Positions 33,401-44,272 of a DNA stretch of 64,000 bases are shown piece by piece. The notes beneath the pieces were generated by a model. It did no database searches and had not been told where the DNA came from. It saw only the letters and a list, made by a program, of their open reading frames with translations. Position 1 is the stretch's first letter. Each line of letters begins with the position of its first letter. The position numbers and the translations under genes were made by a program. This DNA is from Prillingera fragicola (taxonomy: Eukaryota > Basidiomycota > Tremellomycetes > Trichosporonales > Trichosporonaceae), in the NCBI GenBank assembly GCA_002335605.1, contig BEDY01000004.1:620001-684000 (forward strand), read 5' to 3'.

Positions 33401-35998
33401 GATGACATGGTGCGGGAAGCCCACAGCGAGGACCGACTGCAGGTCGGCTGTCGTAGTCCAGTCTAGATCTTGAATCTTGAATCCCTTGTCATACTCGTGC
33501 GACAGCTCGAGACCGGTCGAAAACTCGCTAACGTTCGAGTCCCAGATTGTCATTTCGTGCCGGCCATCAGGTAGCGCACACACGAGGACCGTCTTCTTGC
33601 GCGAGCTGCAACGTGCGAGCTGGACATTCGTCTTTTCGGTGCGCACTACACTACTGCGCATCCAGGCCGCCACCTTGCCGTCACACGACTCGCCGGGAAC
33701 GGCGCTACGCCCTTGCCCAGGCAAGTGTTGGCCCAGCCTTGGGGTCCAGAACTCAAGTACACCATCGTCCGTGAGCGTCACAACCATGTCCTGTAGAGGT
33801 GTGTCCGTCTCCCAGTCAATGGTCGAAGTGTGCCACCCCATAGGATCCACGGGGAGCACATGTGCTGGCTTTTTCCCACCCTCAACTGGAAGAACTGAGT
33901 GTGAGATGAGCGTGACGTATGGTTTTTCGCTTCGGTACACATTCCCTGAGAACGAGCTTCCTGCATGTGGGCTCGAGCCAGGTGAGTCTGGGATGCGCGT
34001 GTTGCGTCGCACCGGTGTCGACAGTGGTGTCTGTTGTTGCGTAGTAGGAGACAGAGGAGGTGGCTCAATTCGCCACACCCACGCCTCACCGCTGGCTGAC
34101 ACAGCCATAATGATGGCTCGCCTCGTGCGGCGCTTGCGCGCGCTGTAGCCGTCATCAATGTCGCTCAACGCCAGAAGCAGCTTGATGTCGTCGCCTTCGT
34201 TCGGCTTAAAGTGTGGCATAACCACAGGCTCGGTCGGCGTGCCGTCTCCGGGATCCAAATGTTGGAGCACGACCTGCGGACCACTGGCCGTCTTGTAGTA
34301 CGACGCAACGGCACGGCCCTTGGCATAGATGGCGTAGAGCACAGGGGACGCTGGAGCTTGCCATTGACCCTTACCGATGAGGGAAGGGGGGCCATATCTC
34401 TCATATCCCCTTTTGCCTAGCCTGCGCTTCTCCCAAACGCCGATCTCACCCTGCTGACCGATGGCGAGTAGGCCACGGCCATTGGGGGTACGCACAAACC
34501 GTCCAATGTCCTGGCTCATGAGCACAGACAAGGCGTCAAACTCGTAATGGGGAACGGCCTCGGTGACGGAGTCCTCCATCGAGGTGAGCAGGTCGACGAG
34601 GGACACGCGAAGGAGAGACATGTCGGCCTCCGTTTCGGACGGTGGGAAGCCAATGAATAGATCGTTGACGGTGGCGTCCAAATACTGCACAATGCAGCCG
34701 TGTGGTGACCAGTTGCTCTCAATGTCAAGTTTAGAGCAAGCAAGGTGCTCGGTTGCCACGAGCGTCGGGGGCTTGCGATCGAGGTTGAGAATGGAGCGGA
34801 GTGAGACGTTGCCGTCGGCGCCAAACCACACGGCAACATCAAGCTCCTCCGCGCAGATGGACTCAAGAATCTTCTCAACCTTGTCAGGTAGCCTTGAGGA
34901 GCTCGACTTGGCCGCTGCAGCAGCTTTGCGCATGACCTCTGCGTCAGGGACCCATATTGCTCCAAATTCGGGCTTAGCCTTGCCCTTGCGTGGAACAGAC
35001 TTCGAGTTCTCGAATATCCGGTGGTCGACAGAGTAGACCAATTGAAACCACGTCGGGTCGTCAATGACTGGTGTGTAGATGCGCAACACTGCGTTGATAG
35101 CGATAATGTACAGTTGAGAATCGCCACTGTCATCAGCCAAGAACGCACATCAACTCACCTCAACGACCTGCGCCAACCAATCCACTCAATCTCGCGCGGC
35201 TGGCGGATCTCCTGGCGCTCGCCTACTACAGCACCCTTACGATCAAGCGTCTGGATCCAAGCTACCTTGGCGCGCTGACAGTCAGCTTGGTCTATAGATG
35301 ACATCCGTACCTTTGTATACCACGCGACATGGCTGCTTGTTGGGGGCACACACACCAATGGGTCCGGGTCTGTGTTGCTACACGTCAGCTCCACCCACAG
35401 CATGTCCCTCACATTGCCCAAAGCCGATCCCAGACAACCACATCTTCTTCGGGCTCCACTCTCCACAACTCTACGCCAGTCTGTGTGCCAACGACAAGCG
35501 TGCCTGGATGTTAACAGTGGCCTCTCTATGAGAACTCACCTCGTGCATAGTCGAGCGACGAGACGTTGGCCGAGGCAACGACTGTAGAGTGAACTCCCCA
35601 TTCTTGATTCTCCTTTGAGAGATCACTGTGCCATAGGACGATGTGAATGCCGCTCCAGGCAACGATCTAACATCAGGGAAAGGTCAAGTCCACAGGACCT
35701 ACCATGCCGTCCTTGGCGCACACTCCCTCGACATCGAGGGCCGTCGAGCCGCTCGCACCTGCGCGGTGGGGAAGAGCATCCCAGAATGGAAGAGTCTCTT
35801 TGAGCTCGCCATCAGGCCTGAGAATCACCGCGTTGGCGGACGACGGATACACCTGCAGCGGTTAGATGTGGGCGATGGGCACTTCAGATAAGGTGAACTG
35901 ACAAAGTAGGCCCCGCTTGAAGAGGATACGCCAGCTAATGCGCTCGGAGATTCTCTTCGCGACCGGCCAGGGATGGCCTGCCTTAACTTGAGGGACAT
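30462..35998 (-). CDS. RAV1: RAVE complex subunit RAV1 (V-ATPase assembly factor, DMXL/Rabconnectin family)
   Basis: Large WD-repeat protein that with Rav2 and Skp1 reassembles V1 and Vo sectors of the vacuolar proton pump. Nine exons: 35903-35998, 35703-35852, 35540-35666, 35413-35503, 35311-35377, 35159-35274, 32209-35126, 31925-32175 and 30462-31892, 1748 aa. The start MSLKLRQAIPGR is followed by beta-propeller blades (IVAWSGIHIVLWHSDLS, GTLVVGTQTGVELWRV, PREIEWIGWRRS, AVLRIYTPVIDDPTWFQL). The diagnostic Rav1 C domain holds VQGLWRQAPGHKEQQLMLKFL, DRWKIAAQKNAFALLGKQRYEYA, AAFFMLAGSPKDAITVC and LNDWQLAVAIARC. The last exon adds a disordered tail with five copies of a QGAxxFxFDxF-type motif and a VDDK tandem. 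All introns are 32-50 nt. The start was picked because only this ATG reaches the propeller through a legal donor. Confidence 0.93.
30637..30692 (-). repeat. 12-bp tandem repeat (VDDK) in RAV1
   Basis: GTCGTCCACCTT units (plus strand) repeat four to five times with near-identity, encoding VDDK repeats in the RAV1 tail. The near-identical nucleotides suggest recent slippage expansion. Confidence 0.85.
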
Positions 35999-36410
35999 GG
36001 GCGAATGGTATGGCCAAGATGATGAACTGTTGGTGGTAGCAGGCAGTTGGAACGGAGAAGAGCGTCATTGCCCTCCACCGGAGGGCATGAGCCTGGCACT
36101 GCGGTGTGGGAGCCTGACACCAATACCGAGTCCGATGACCAGGAGATGCAGCAAGTGAAGGTGGTGGTACTGAGAAGAACAGTGACAAACTGCAACGCAC
36201 TTAGGCAGACTGTCGCTTCTACTAGTATATCATGCGCATGCACTCGGTCGCTGCCCACTGACCCACCCGCAGCCTGCTGTTGCCACTTAGGGATTCGCCA
36301 CCGATACCTTCCCTGGATTTGGTTCCACCTTGTCTGCGTTACAAGTGTCGTCAGTCCTCGCCACCTCTCAACCACCATCAACACAACCTCTTGTCCACAA
36401 ACAACACACA
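35999..36410. promoter_or_regulatory. Divergent promoter between RAV1 and fasciclin gene
   Basis: 412 bp between the two start codons. No TATA-like element is obvious. Shared position suggests co-regulation; see findings. Confidence 0.4.
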
Positions 36411-39400
36411 ATGAGGCTGAGAGCACTATTGCTGCTCGGGTGGGCCAGCGCGGGCGCGGCCTCGCAGCCGGACCACCAACTAGCATTGCAAGACGACGTT
36501 ATCACGCCTCCCACCACTATCTCTGTAGAAGGTGAGACTCAGCGGCGAGCTTGACTGACAGGAAGGGAATCTCTCTGAAACTCTGGTTTCTGCACTCTCG
36601 GCTTCGGACCAGCACGGAACGTTTATCCATCTTCTTCAGCGCGCCAAGCTTATCCCATTCTTGTCGCACGAAGTGAACGGAACAGTGTTCGCTCCCACAG
36701 ACGCGGCATGGAAGGCATGGGAGGACGCGCATCGTCCACCGGATGGCGCGGCGCGTATAGCTGGATGGCTTGGCTCTAGGGGACTGGGAGAGTGGCTTGT
36801 GAAGCCTAGCGTGGCCGAACAGGAGCTCGCAGCGCGGATTGCGCGCGCACCAGACGATGAGGAAGACATCCGTATCGAGGCCGATAACCAGAACTGGGCG
36901 TTACGGCAGCACCTGGTCTACCACATACTCAACTATACACTTTCACCTAAGGAATGGGCACCTCAAGACTCTGGAAACATTACGGTGGAAACCACGCTGC
37001 TGTACCCATTGGACCACGAGCCCAAGTTGCCCAAGGTACCCGAGCCTGGCACGCCATGGCATCCTGGCGCCGCGGATGGAATGCTGGGTGCCCATGGCCA
37101 GCGACTGCGTTTGGGGCTTCCTGGATCTGAGCCTGGAGGTCAGCGTGGCCGTGTTGGCTTTGATCACGCCCGTGAGGGTGGTGCCGATGTTTGGGATGGC
37201 GCTGGATGGAAAACCGATGACAACCCTGGGCACAAGGTCAAAGGCGACTCTGGCGTTCGCTGGGTCCGCAACGGTCTGGTTGTGGGCATCAACGCCGTAC
37301 TCGAACAGCCCCCCAGTATGACAGATGCTATCCGCAAACACCCCGCCCTCACGTACCTCGCCCGCTTGCTCGACAACGGCGGACCTCTTCCTCGTCCCCT
37401 CCCTCCTTGGCTCGACCGCGCGCCACACGTGACGCTCTTTGCCGCATCAGACACTGCCTACGGTACCATGTTTGACGACATTGACCGCGGATATCTCGAG
37501 GGCGCCTATGGATCCGAAGGCCTGGGGCGCGTACTTGCTCCTAGTGTGCTTCTTGGTGTGACCGACAAGATGCCAGTTGGGTGGCGCGACGCCTTTGGAA
37601 AGAAGGCCACGACCGTAGCCTCTGCGTCTGACATGCTTAGTATCGAGGCGCCCAAGGACGGTACCCTGCTGGTCAACGGCACCGAAGCCGACACCGTGGA
37701 TATTTTCACCGCCAACGGTGTCATCCACATCATGCCCAAGGTTATCCTGCCTGATGGTTTTGAGCTTCTCAATTCGGCCGAAAAGGTCTTGCTGTCGCGC
37801 AACGCTACCCGCTTTGTCTCTCTGATGCGCTCTGCCAACCTTTCGTCTGCGTACATTGGTGAGCCTGGCAAGAAGACCAAGGATGAGTGGACTATTCTCG
37901 CACCGACAGACGACGCGATAGAGTATATGGAGTGGTGGGCAGGCCGTGTGCCAGTCCAGCATCACGGTCCATTTGAGACTCTTCTTGCCGGCGGTATTAT
38001 TCGGCCCCACCCCCCTGCTGCGGACATCTCCCCTCTGGCAGAACTACTCAAGTACCACATTGTGCCCGGCCGTGTGGTGCCGGGCGACATCGAGGACGGC
38101 ATGCTGCTCGGCACTGAGCTGCGCACCGCGGCACTGGGCGGTGGACGTCAGAAGGTCCATGTCGAGATGTCTGAGCGCCGCAAACAGCGCATCGACCAGG
38201 ATTTCGAGGATGGCGAGATCAGGTTTGGCGGTGCAATGGTGCTTGGCTCGCCAGTCAAGAGCGGCAAGAGTGTGATCTATTTCATCTCGTCGCTGCTGTC
38301 ACCTCCTCTGGATGTGCTTCAGACGGCTGTCGCAGACCTGCAGCTCTCAACCTACATTGCCGCTGTCTACGCTGCGGGCCTGGAACGCTCTGTTCGCAAC
38401 AATGTCGCCACCACCTACTTTATCCCCAGAAACAAAGCATTCGGTCAACTCGGTCTTGCCATGAAGTACCTCCTTCTTCCCGAGGCTAGGGACGAGCTCC
38501 GCAAGGTAGTGCGCTACCACTCTGTTGAGAAGCTCATTTACACTCCTGACGTCGAGGCTGGCAAATACGTCTATACGACTATGGAAGGCGGCAACATTGT
38601 GCTGAATCGCGACGAGCACTCAAACTTCACTCTCGTGTCGCCTAGCAAGTGGCTCGGCCACGACTCGGGCTACTCGTTGCCATCGAACGGTGACCTGCGC
38701 GCCGCCGGCATGACGCATCACAACAATCTCGCCGAGACGGGTGTCATTCACATTATCGACTCTGTTGTGCTCCCTTCGGATGTCGTGATTTCCCCCATCA
38801 AACTGGTGCACGGGTCTAAGCAGCGTACCATGGCGGAGCTTATGGTCAAAGCTGGGTTGGGGTTTGTGCTCGAGGGCCGCAGTCCTACGGAAGAAGAGGT
38901 TGTGCGTGTCGGCCTCCAAGGCCATATTCGCCCTCTGTCTAACAAGACTGAGCCTCCCCCCGAGAACCCCTCCGACCTCGCCTACCCGGCGTACACTGTA
39001 CTCTTGCCCACAGACAAGGCCTTTTCGAGCGTCAATCTCACCTACTATCTCGAGGACTCTGAAGCGCTCCTTGAGCTGCTGAAGTTGCATATCATTCCAT
39101 CCGACCTAACCACGCTCCCCAAGGGCGCCCTCGAGCACCAGCCCCGCCATCCTCCCGCAGACGGCACACCGCTGGCTCTGGAAGATGACGTGGTGTACCC
39201 CACTCTTCTCTCCCCGTCAGCGCCATACGGCGAGGTCGCGTTCCGTGCCTATGGCGAGGTCGACTGGCTCGTTGGTGTGCGCAACGCGCGCGGCAGTGGT
39301 GCTTCGGCTCGTGGCGCTCGCACCGGAGCAGCAGGTCGTGCCAGCGTCCGCTGGACAAAGGACCAAAAACGCACCATAAAGGATGAAGATGGCACGATCG

Positions 39401-39717
39401 ACGCTTCACCACTGTGGCGTGGCGGCATGACACTTGGCGGTGGTGTGATTGTCATTGACGAGGTGTTGGTGCCATACCATCCATCGTGGTTTGAGCGCTG
39501 GGGTTGGCTCGTGCTCTCCATTGTTGGGGTTGTGCTGCTCGTGAGCCTCGGCGGCGGGTCTGTGTGGTGGTGGTGGAGCACGACGCGGGGAAAGCGTGAT
39601 GGGTACGAGCCGGTCGCAACAGAGGATGAGCAGGAGCGCGAGGAGGCGAACAGACGATGGAGGAGGACCAGCCGCGGGGCGCATCACCCCGCGGATGCGG
39701 AGGAGAATGACGAGTAG
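36411..39717 (+). CDS. Fasciclin (FAS1) multi-domain membrane protein, Fsc1-like
   Basis: Two exons, 36411-36531 and 36566-39717 (34-nt intron with alternative acceptors nearby), about 1090 aa. A signal peptide MRLRALLLLGWASAGAAS opens the protein. Five FAS1 modules are recognisable by their H1/H2-like signatures: VNGTVFAPTDAAWKAW, HVTLFAASDTAYGTMF, WTILAPTDDAIEYM with LLKYHIVPGRVVPGDI, TTYFIPRNKAFGQLG with VVRYHSVEKL, and YTVLLPTDKAFSSV with LLKLHIIPSDL. One transmembrane helix (LVLSIVGVVLLVSLGG, about 1018-1040) is followed by a basic and acidic cytosolic tail of about 50 residues. N-glycosylation sequons occur (NGT, NYT). Five FAS1 domains and a C-terminal TM match S. pombe Fsc1, a vacuolar protein for autophagosome fusion. 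The orthology is inferred. Confidence 0.87.
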
Positions 39718-40188
39718 GTGTGAGGGATATAGATGACGGTGTCTTGTATGCATAAAGGACTCTGACTGCAATAATGAGTGCAGTTGCCTGCAAACGGTCG
39801 CGCGGTTGCTTTTCTTTGCCACCCAGGGACCAGCCTACTACTGTGTCTATCAGCATTAGCCGAACCGCACTCTTTCTCCGTAAACCCCACCCTCTTTAAC
39901 TCTATGAGTGAACATGTTCTCCTTCCTCGTCTCTCTTTTCACGAGCAAACTCGGCCCTCCTCCCGCGGCGCCTTCTACTCCTAAACGGTCGTCCTCCCCA
40001 ATCTGCTTGTCACCGAACCGCGGCTCGTCCTACATTGCCCCACTCTCAACCTACTTTGGCTCTACTCGTCTGGGCCACTCGCAGCGCAGACGTGTACCCT
40101 CTCGTACTTGCCAGACCCGTTTTCCCCCATGCCCTAGCCGATACGGAAAACCACACGACGGTCGCTGCACCACGTACTGTGAACGCGG
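39718..40188. other. Intergenic / possible 5' exons of the next gene
   Basis: Contains frames that could be 5' exons of the gene at 40189 (for example around 40035-40270, encoding NADAMEVDEKPHPTAQP) but I cannot settle a splice path. Confidence 0.3.
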
Positions 40189-40686
40189 ATGCTATGGAGG
40201 TTGACGAGAAGCCCCATCCCACCGCCCAGCCGGCTCTTGTCACTCATGTTCACCCGGGTGTGGAAAAGTCTTGACAACACCACTGTGCTCGCGAATGACA
40301 CCTCTTCCACTCCCAACCCTACTCAGCAAGGCCGTGCCGTGGTCCGCTCAGCGAAACGGTACGCCCTCCACATCAACAGAGCTAACACCAGTGCAACCGT
40401 CTCCTCGCCGTACAACAAGAAGAAGCGTGGCAAGAAGGGCAACAAGGTCGTTCGCTTCGTTAACAGTTCCAGTTCCGAAGCCCTCATCGACAACCCACGC
40501 CCTCGCGCCGTTAGCCAGCGGATCGACATCCCGCCCCCGCCCAGTGGAGTGCATTGTGTGCGGGCGCATACTCGGACGTTCAGCTCTAACTCGGCTGTGG
40601 CTCCGCCTGGTGCTTCTGCGGATCACCCCACCCCGGCGAGTAGCCCTATCGAAGTCGGGACGCCGGACATGCACATGTCGGTTTAA
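40189..40686 (+). CDS. Hypothetical basic protein (exon structure uncertain)
   Basis: A frame of up to 165 codons with a lysine/serine-rich centre (NKKKRGKKGNKVVRFVNSSSS) and a Pro/Ser-rich end. The central run looks like a nuclear-localisation or nucleic-acid-contacting stretch. The first 25 codons are doubtful, and another frame just upstream (to 40274) also looks protein-like, so an intron around 40250-40330 may join them. No family recognised. Confidence 0.3.
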   Translation: MLWRLTRSPIPPPSRLLSLMFTRVWKSLDNTTVLANDTSSTPNPTQQGRAVVRSAKRYALHINRANTSATVSSPYNKKKRGKKGNKVVRFVNSSSSEALIDNPRPRAVSQRIDIPPPPSGVHCVRAHTRTFSSNSAVAPPGASADHPTPASSPIEVGTPDMHMSV

Positions 40687-40916
40687 TGTAAGTTGGAGTT
40701 CAGGAGAGGTGTTGATCGACAGGTGCCTCCCAAGGCTTTGCTTCCGTGCTTGACCTTCTCATGCTTCTCATGCACTCATGCATGTCACGACCTTACGACC
40801 TTTACGACTTCTCGTCTTCGTTAAATATTAAATCTGTAATATAGGGCTGTGGAATCCTTGGAATGCATGTTGATGCGTCCCATTTGCGGTTGCAAGTCCG
40901 TTGGCGCTCGAATTAA

Positions 40917-41864
40917 TCACATTAAATAATATCTATGGTTTGCTGGTGGCATTTCAATGTCCACACCGTCATTGTCGCTGTCACTCTCATACGCTGAAAA
41001 TCGGCTTGCAAGGGAGAGGGTCCGCTTCACTCCCTCCTCAACTGTGAGGGTATTGCGGGCTAGACTACCGTTCGGACTTGACGGGCTCGAGAGTTGATGG
41101 CTGCACGTGGGGGGCGCATGATTGCCCACCCCCGACGCTGGAAGAGGGCGAGCCCACGAACTTGGGTAGGCATGCGCTGCCTCTGGTAATGTCAAGGGGG
41201 CCATGGGGTGAGGGACAGGCATATCTAGTTTTGTTGGACAGCCACGCGCCATCGACGGGACAATGAACGACCGACGCCTAGTCGTTGGCGGCGAGCCACG
41301 TTGGGCCATCGAGCCCGCCCCCAACTCTGCGGGGTATGGATCCAGCTCCGGCGGAGCCATGCCCCTATCGAGACCACGCCACAGCGTCACTTTGTGGCGC
41401 TTTCTGAGCCACAATACTGCCCCAACGACGAACAATAATGCGACTACACCGCTGATGACGCCGCCGATAATGGCACCTGTCTGCACGTTTTGTGTGGAGG
41501 GGGAGTAGGCTTGCATGTCATTGGTCTTGGTGTGTGTGATTGTGGGTACGCCCGGAGTGACCGGAGTCTCGAGAATGGTGGCGTCGGTGGTGCCTGTGAG
41601 CGGCGAATGGTTGATAGTTGGGGTGTAGGGATTGGTGCTGGAGACCTCGACGACCTCGATGACCGAGGTCACTGTGACTTTCCTAACCGTTGGCAGATTG
41701 CGCAAGGGACTCGATGACGACGATCCTATGGTCTCTACGGGACCCGAAGCCAACCGCGACAGAGTCGTGACCTCCGATGAGGCTGCCAGCACTCCATTAG
41801 ACACCAGGCTCGGCGGTTCAGTTTTGTCCGCTGAGGGTGTCAGCTCGTTATGTGAACGGGGACA
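40917..41864 (-). CDS. Single-pass membrane protein with Ser/Thr-rich ectodomain (5' end unresolved)
   Basis: The frame ends at the stop 40917-40919. From the N-terminal side it has a Ser/Thr/Val-rich stretch (VTVTSVIEVVEVSSTNPYTP, THTKTNDMQAYSPSTQ), then a clear transmembrane helix (GAIIGGVISGVVALLFVVGAVLWL) and a basic stop-transfer (RKRHK), then a Pro/Ser-rich cytosolic tail of about 150 residues. This layout is that of fungal WSC/MID2-type cell-wall stress sensors or Axl2-like proteins, but no WSC cysteine domain is visible. The frame is open upstream of 41804 without an in-frame ATG, so a signal-peptide exon must lie further upstream, or this is partial. Start shown is approximate. Confidence 0.5.
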   Translation of the reverse strand, partial: CPRSHNELTPSADKTEPPSLVSNGVLAASSEVTTLSRLASGPVETIGSSSSSPLRNLPTVRKVTVTSVIEVVEVSSTNPYTPTINHSPLTGTTDATILETPVTPGVPTITHTKTNDMQAYSPSTQNVQTGAIIGGVISGVVALLFVVGAVLWLRKRHKVTLWRGLDRGMAPPELDPYPAELGAGSMAQRGSPPTTRRRSFIVPSMARGCPTKLDMPVPHPMAPLTLPEAAHAYPSSWARPLPASGVGNHAPPTCSHQLSSPSSPNGSLARNTLTVEEGVKRTLSLASRFSAYESDSDNDGVDIEMPPANHRYYLM

Positions 41865-42729
41865 TGTGAACGGGAAATGGCACCGGAAAGCTGAGAGCTT
41901 TACAGGTGTAGTTGGACATCCGAAGCTCAGCCTCGCGAACGACGTGAAGACCTACACATTGATGGCGTTCTTTTCCTGCATCAATGCAAGAAGTCTACTC
42001 TGTATGATGTGCGCATTGCAAAAATGTTCAACTTATCAGGTCTGGCAGACAATGTATATCGGTTCCCAGGCGGGCATATGTTCGTCCGCGTTTACAGGGC
42101 AGCTCGGCCCTACACCACCCCCAAGCCACAGTGATGTGATGCCTGCCATGAAGGCCAAGGCACAAAGGGGTGGGTACGGCGGGTCAAACTTGTGGAGAAC
42201 AATGGGTTGGGCACAGATGGCGGCGTGTTGACAGCGGAGGCGGCGACATGGTGGGCGCTACTCGGCTACTCAAAGTTCACCTCAACCTACACTTCCTAAA
42301 CAGTTATGCACAGCGAGGAAACATGCGGACCAAGCAATTGACAAGTCAGCATGCGGACCTGTAACTGATGCGTTGGCACAAACAACAGACTGAACTGTAT
42401 GCATCCACATCAAGCGAGAATCTCAAGGCGAGACTGTTCAAGAGCTCGGCGCAATCACAACAATAAAAGGTGACTAAAGAGCAGTTGTCTTCAGCAGTTG
42501 TTTCACCCCTCAAACCCAGCCATCCAGCCATCACCGTCGTTTCTGCGCTGATAGCCATCAAGGGCAAGGCAAGCAGATGAAGCCTAAGGATCGCTGGTGG
42601 CTCGAGATAAAAGCGGAATCAGATTAGACACAGATAAGCGCAACCATAATGTCAGGCACACATGTGTGCATGCAACTACCAAAGTACATCCACGACTCGT
42701 AAAAAGACTCCTGCTCTCCATCACGACTC
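41865..42729. other. Intergenic, RPL3 3' region and 5' region of the membrane protein gene
   Basis: 865 bp, AT-richer. A signal-peptide exon of the neighbouring membrane protein may hide here. No other feature. Confidence 0.35.
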
Positions 42730-44272
42730 TTAAGCCTTGATCTTGAGCTGGCCCATGAAGTTGTGACGCTCCTCGACAGTCTGGAATTGCTGCGGATGTC
42801 AGAACGAGTCCGTTGAAAACAAGCCCAAAGCTGCAAGCGGCTGGTTGAGCGCCTGTACTTACAGTGTGGCCAAGCTTCGACGAAGTGTCGATGAACTTGA
42901 GGTTGGTCTGCTCGAGGTGAGCACGCGAGGTGTGGGTGCGGAGGGCCTTGCGGAGGGTGATCACACGCTTCTTGACACCGGGAACGGAGCCCTTGATGAG
43001 AACGAAGTCGTTGCGGACAAGGGGGTAGTGGGGCCAGCCACCGATGGGGTTGATGGTCTTCTCGGTGAGGTCGAACTCGGTGGAAGCCGAGTTGGGGTTG
43101 GTGGCGTTGTCGATACGGTAGATCTTGTGGTTGATCGAAGTACGACGGTGGTAACCGTCCTGACCCGAACGAGCAACCGAGAACATCTAAACGTTGTCAG
43201 TATCTGAAGAAGACAAAACGACGTTGGGTGGACGGAAGCAAAATACTCCCGTGCCACCCACAAAAAACCAGAGCAAATACTCACCACCTTCGAAGGGTGC
43301 CAAGCACCGATACAGGCGACCTTACGGAGACCACGGTGGGTCTTGCGGGGAAGCTTGGTAACACCCCAACGCGAGATGACACCCGAGTAACCGTGACCCT
43401 TGGTGACGGCGATAACGTCAATGCACTCGTCCTTCTCGAAGATCTCCTTGACGGCAACGGTCTTCTCAAAGTGCGACTTGGCGAACTCGACCTTGTCGGC
43501 AACCGAACCACCGTTGACCTGGATCTCGGCAAGGTGGCCCTTCTTCTGCTTGAGGCCGGTGAGCGAGAGCTGGGTGTGGGCGAGGACGCGGACGACGGTC
43601 GCGTACTTCTTGATGCGCTCGAGCTCGCGGGCGACCGAGGCGCCGTTGTTCTCCGAGTGCTTCTTGGCGTAGCGGGTGAAGGCCTTCTTCTTCGACTTGT
43701 ACCAGTTCTTGTAGAAGCGACGCTTGACCTCATCCGAAAGGTGCTCGGCCCAGACGGTGGTAAGGGCGCGGAGACCACGGGGAGTCTCGACGTAGCCGAC
43801 AACACCGACAATGACAACGGGGGGAGTCTCAATGACGGTGGCAGCCTCGACGACCTCACGCTTGTGCATCTTCGATCCGGGGCGGTCAAGGTCACGGACG
43901 ACGTGGGTCATGCCGGCCTTGAAGCCGAGGGTAGCGGTGAGGTGAACGGGCTTCTTGGCGTCGTCCTTGGGGAACGACTTGATGTAACCGCGGTGCTTGG
44001 CGGCACGCTTGCGGGGAAGGAAGGCAAGCGAACCCGAACGGGGCTCCTCGTACTAGATATCGTCAGCGCTGCTCTAACTGCCCTCGACGTTGCTCCCAAG
44101 CCCGCTTGCACCACCTCCAATTCCCCATTCAAGTCTGCCTCTCAAAATCTTCCGCGAGGGTTCCCTGGTCGTTGGGGACGCCGAGCAGCTGTCGATGCGC
44201 TGCCAACGGGAGGGGTGTCGAGAGGGTCTGTAGCGTGCGTCTAGCCTGTATACACACCTTGCGGTGAGACAT
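42730..44272 (-). CDS. RPL3: 60S ribosomal protein uL3 (RPL3)
   Basis: Large-subunit protein near the peptidyl-transferase centre. Four exons: 44258-44272, 43285-44052, 42863-43186 and 42730-42789, 388 aa (yeast 387). Exon 1 encodes only MSHRK, as in many fungal uL3 genes, and is followed by a 205-nt intron. Landmarks are [74 protein letters not shown], the W-finger region ([11 protein letters not shown]), [18 protein letters not shown] and [20 protein letters not shown] end ([19 protein letters not shown]). The W-finger tryptophan site shows the usual GAWHP. The histidine in this loop is the usual site of methylation in yeast. Confidence 0.96.

Noticed and set aside
43228..44244. 338-codon plus-strand frame opposite RPL3
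   Set aside because: It is an antisense shadow of the RPL3 exons, created by high GC and codon bias; no family features.
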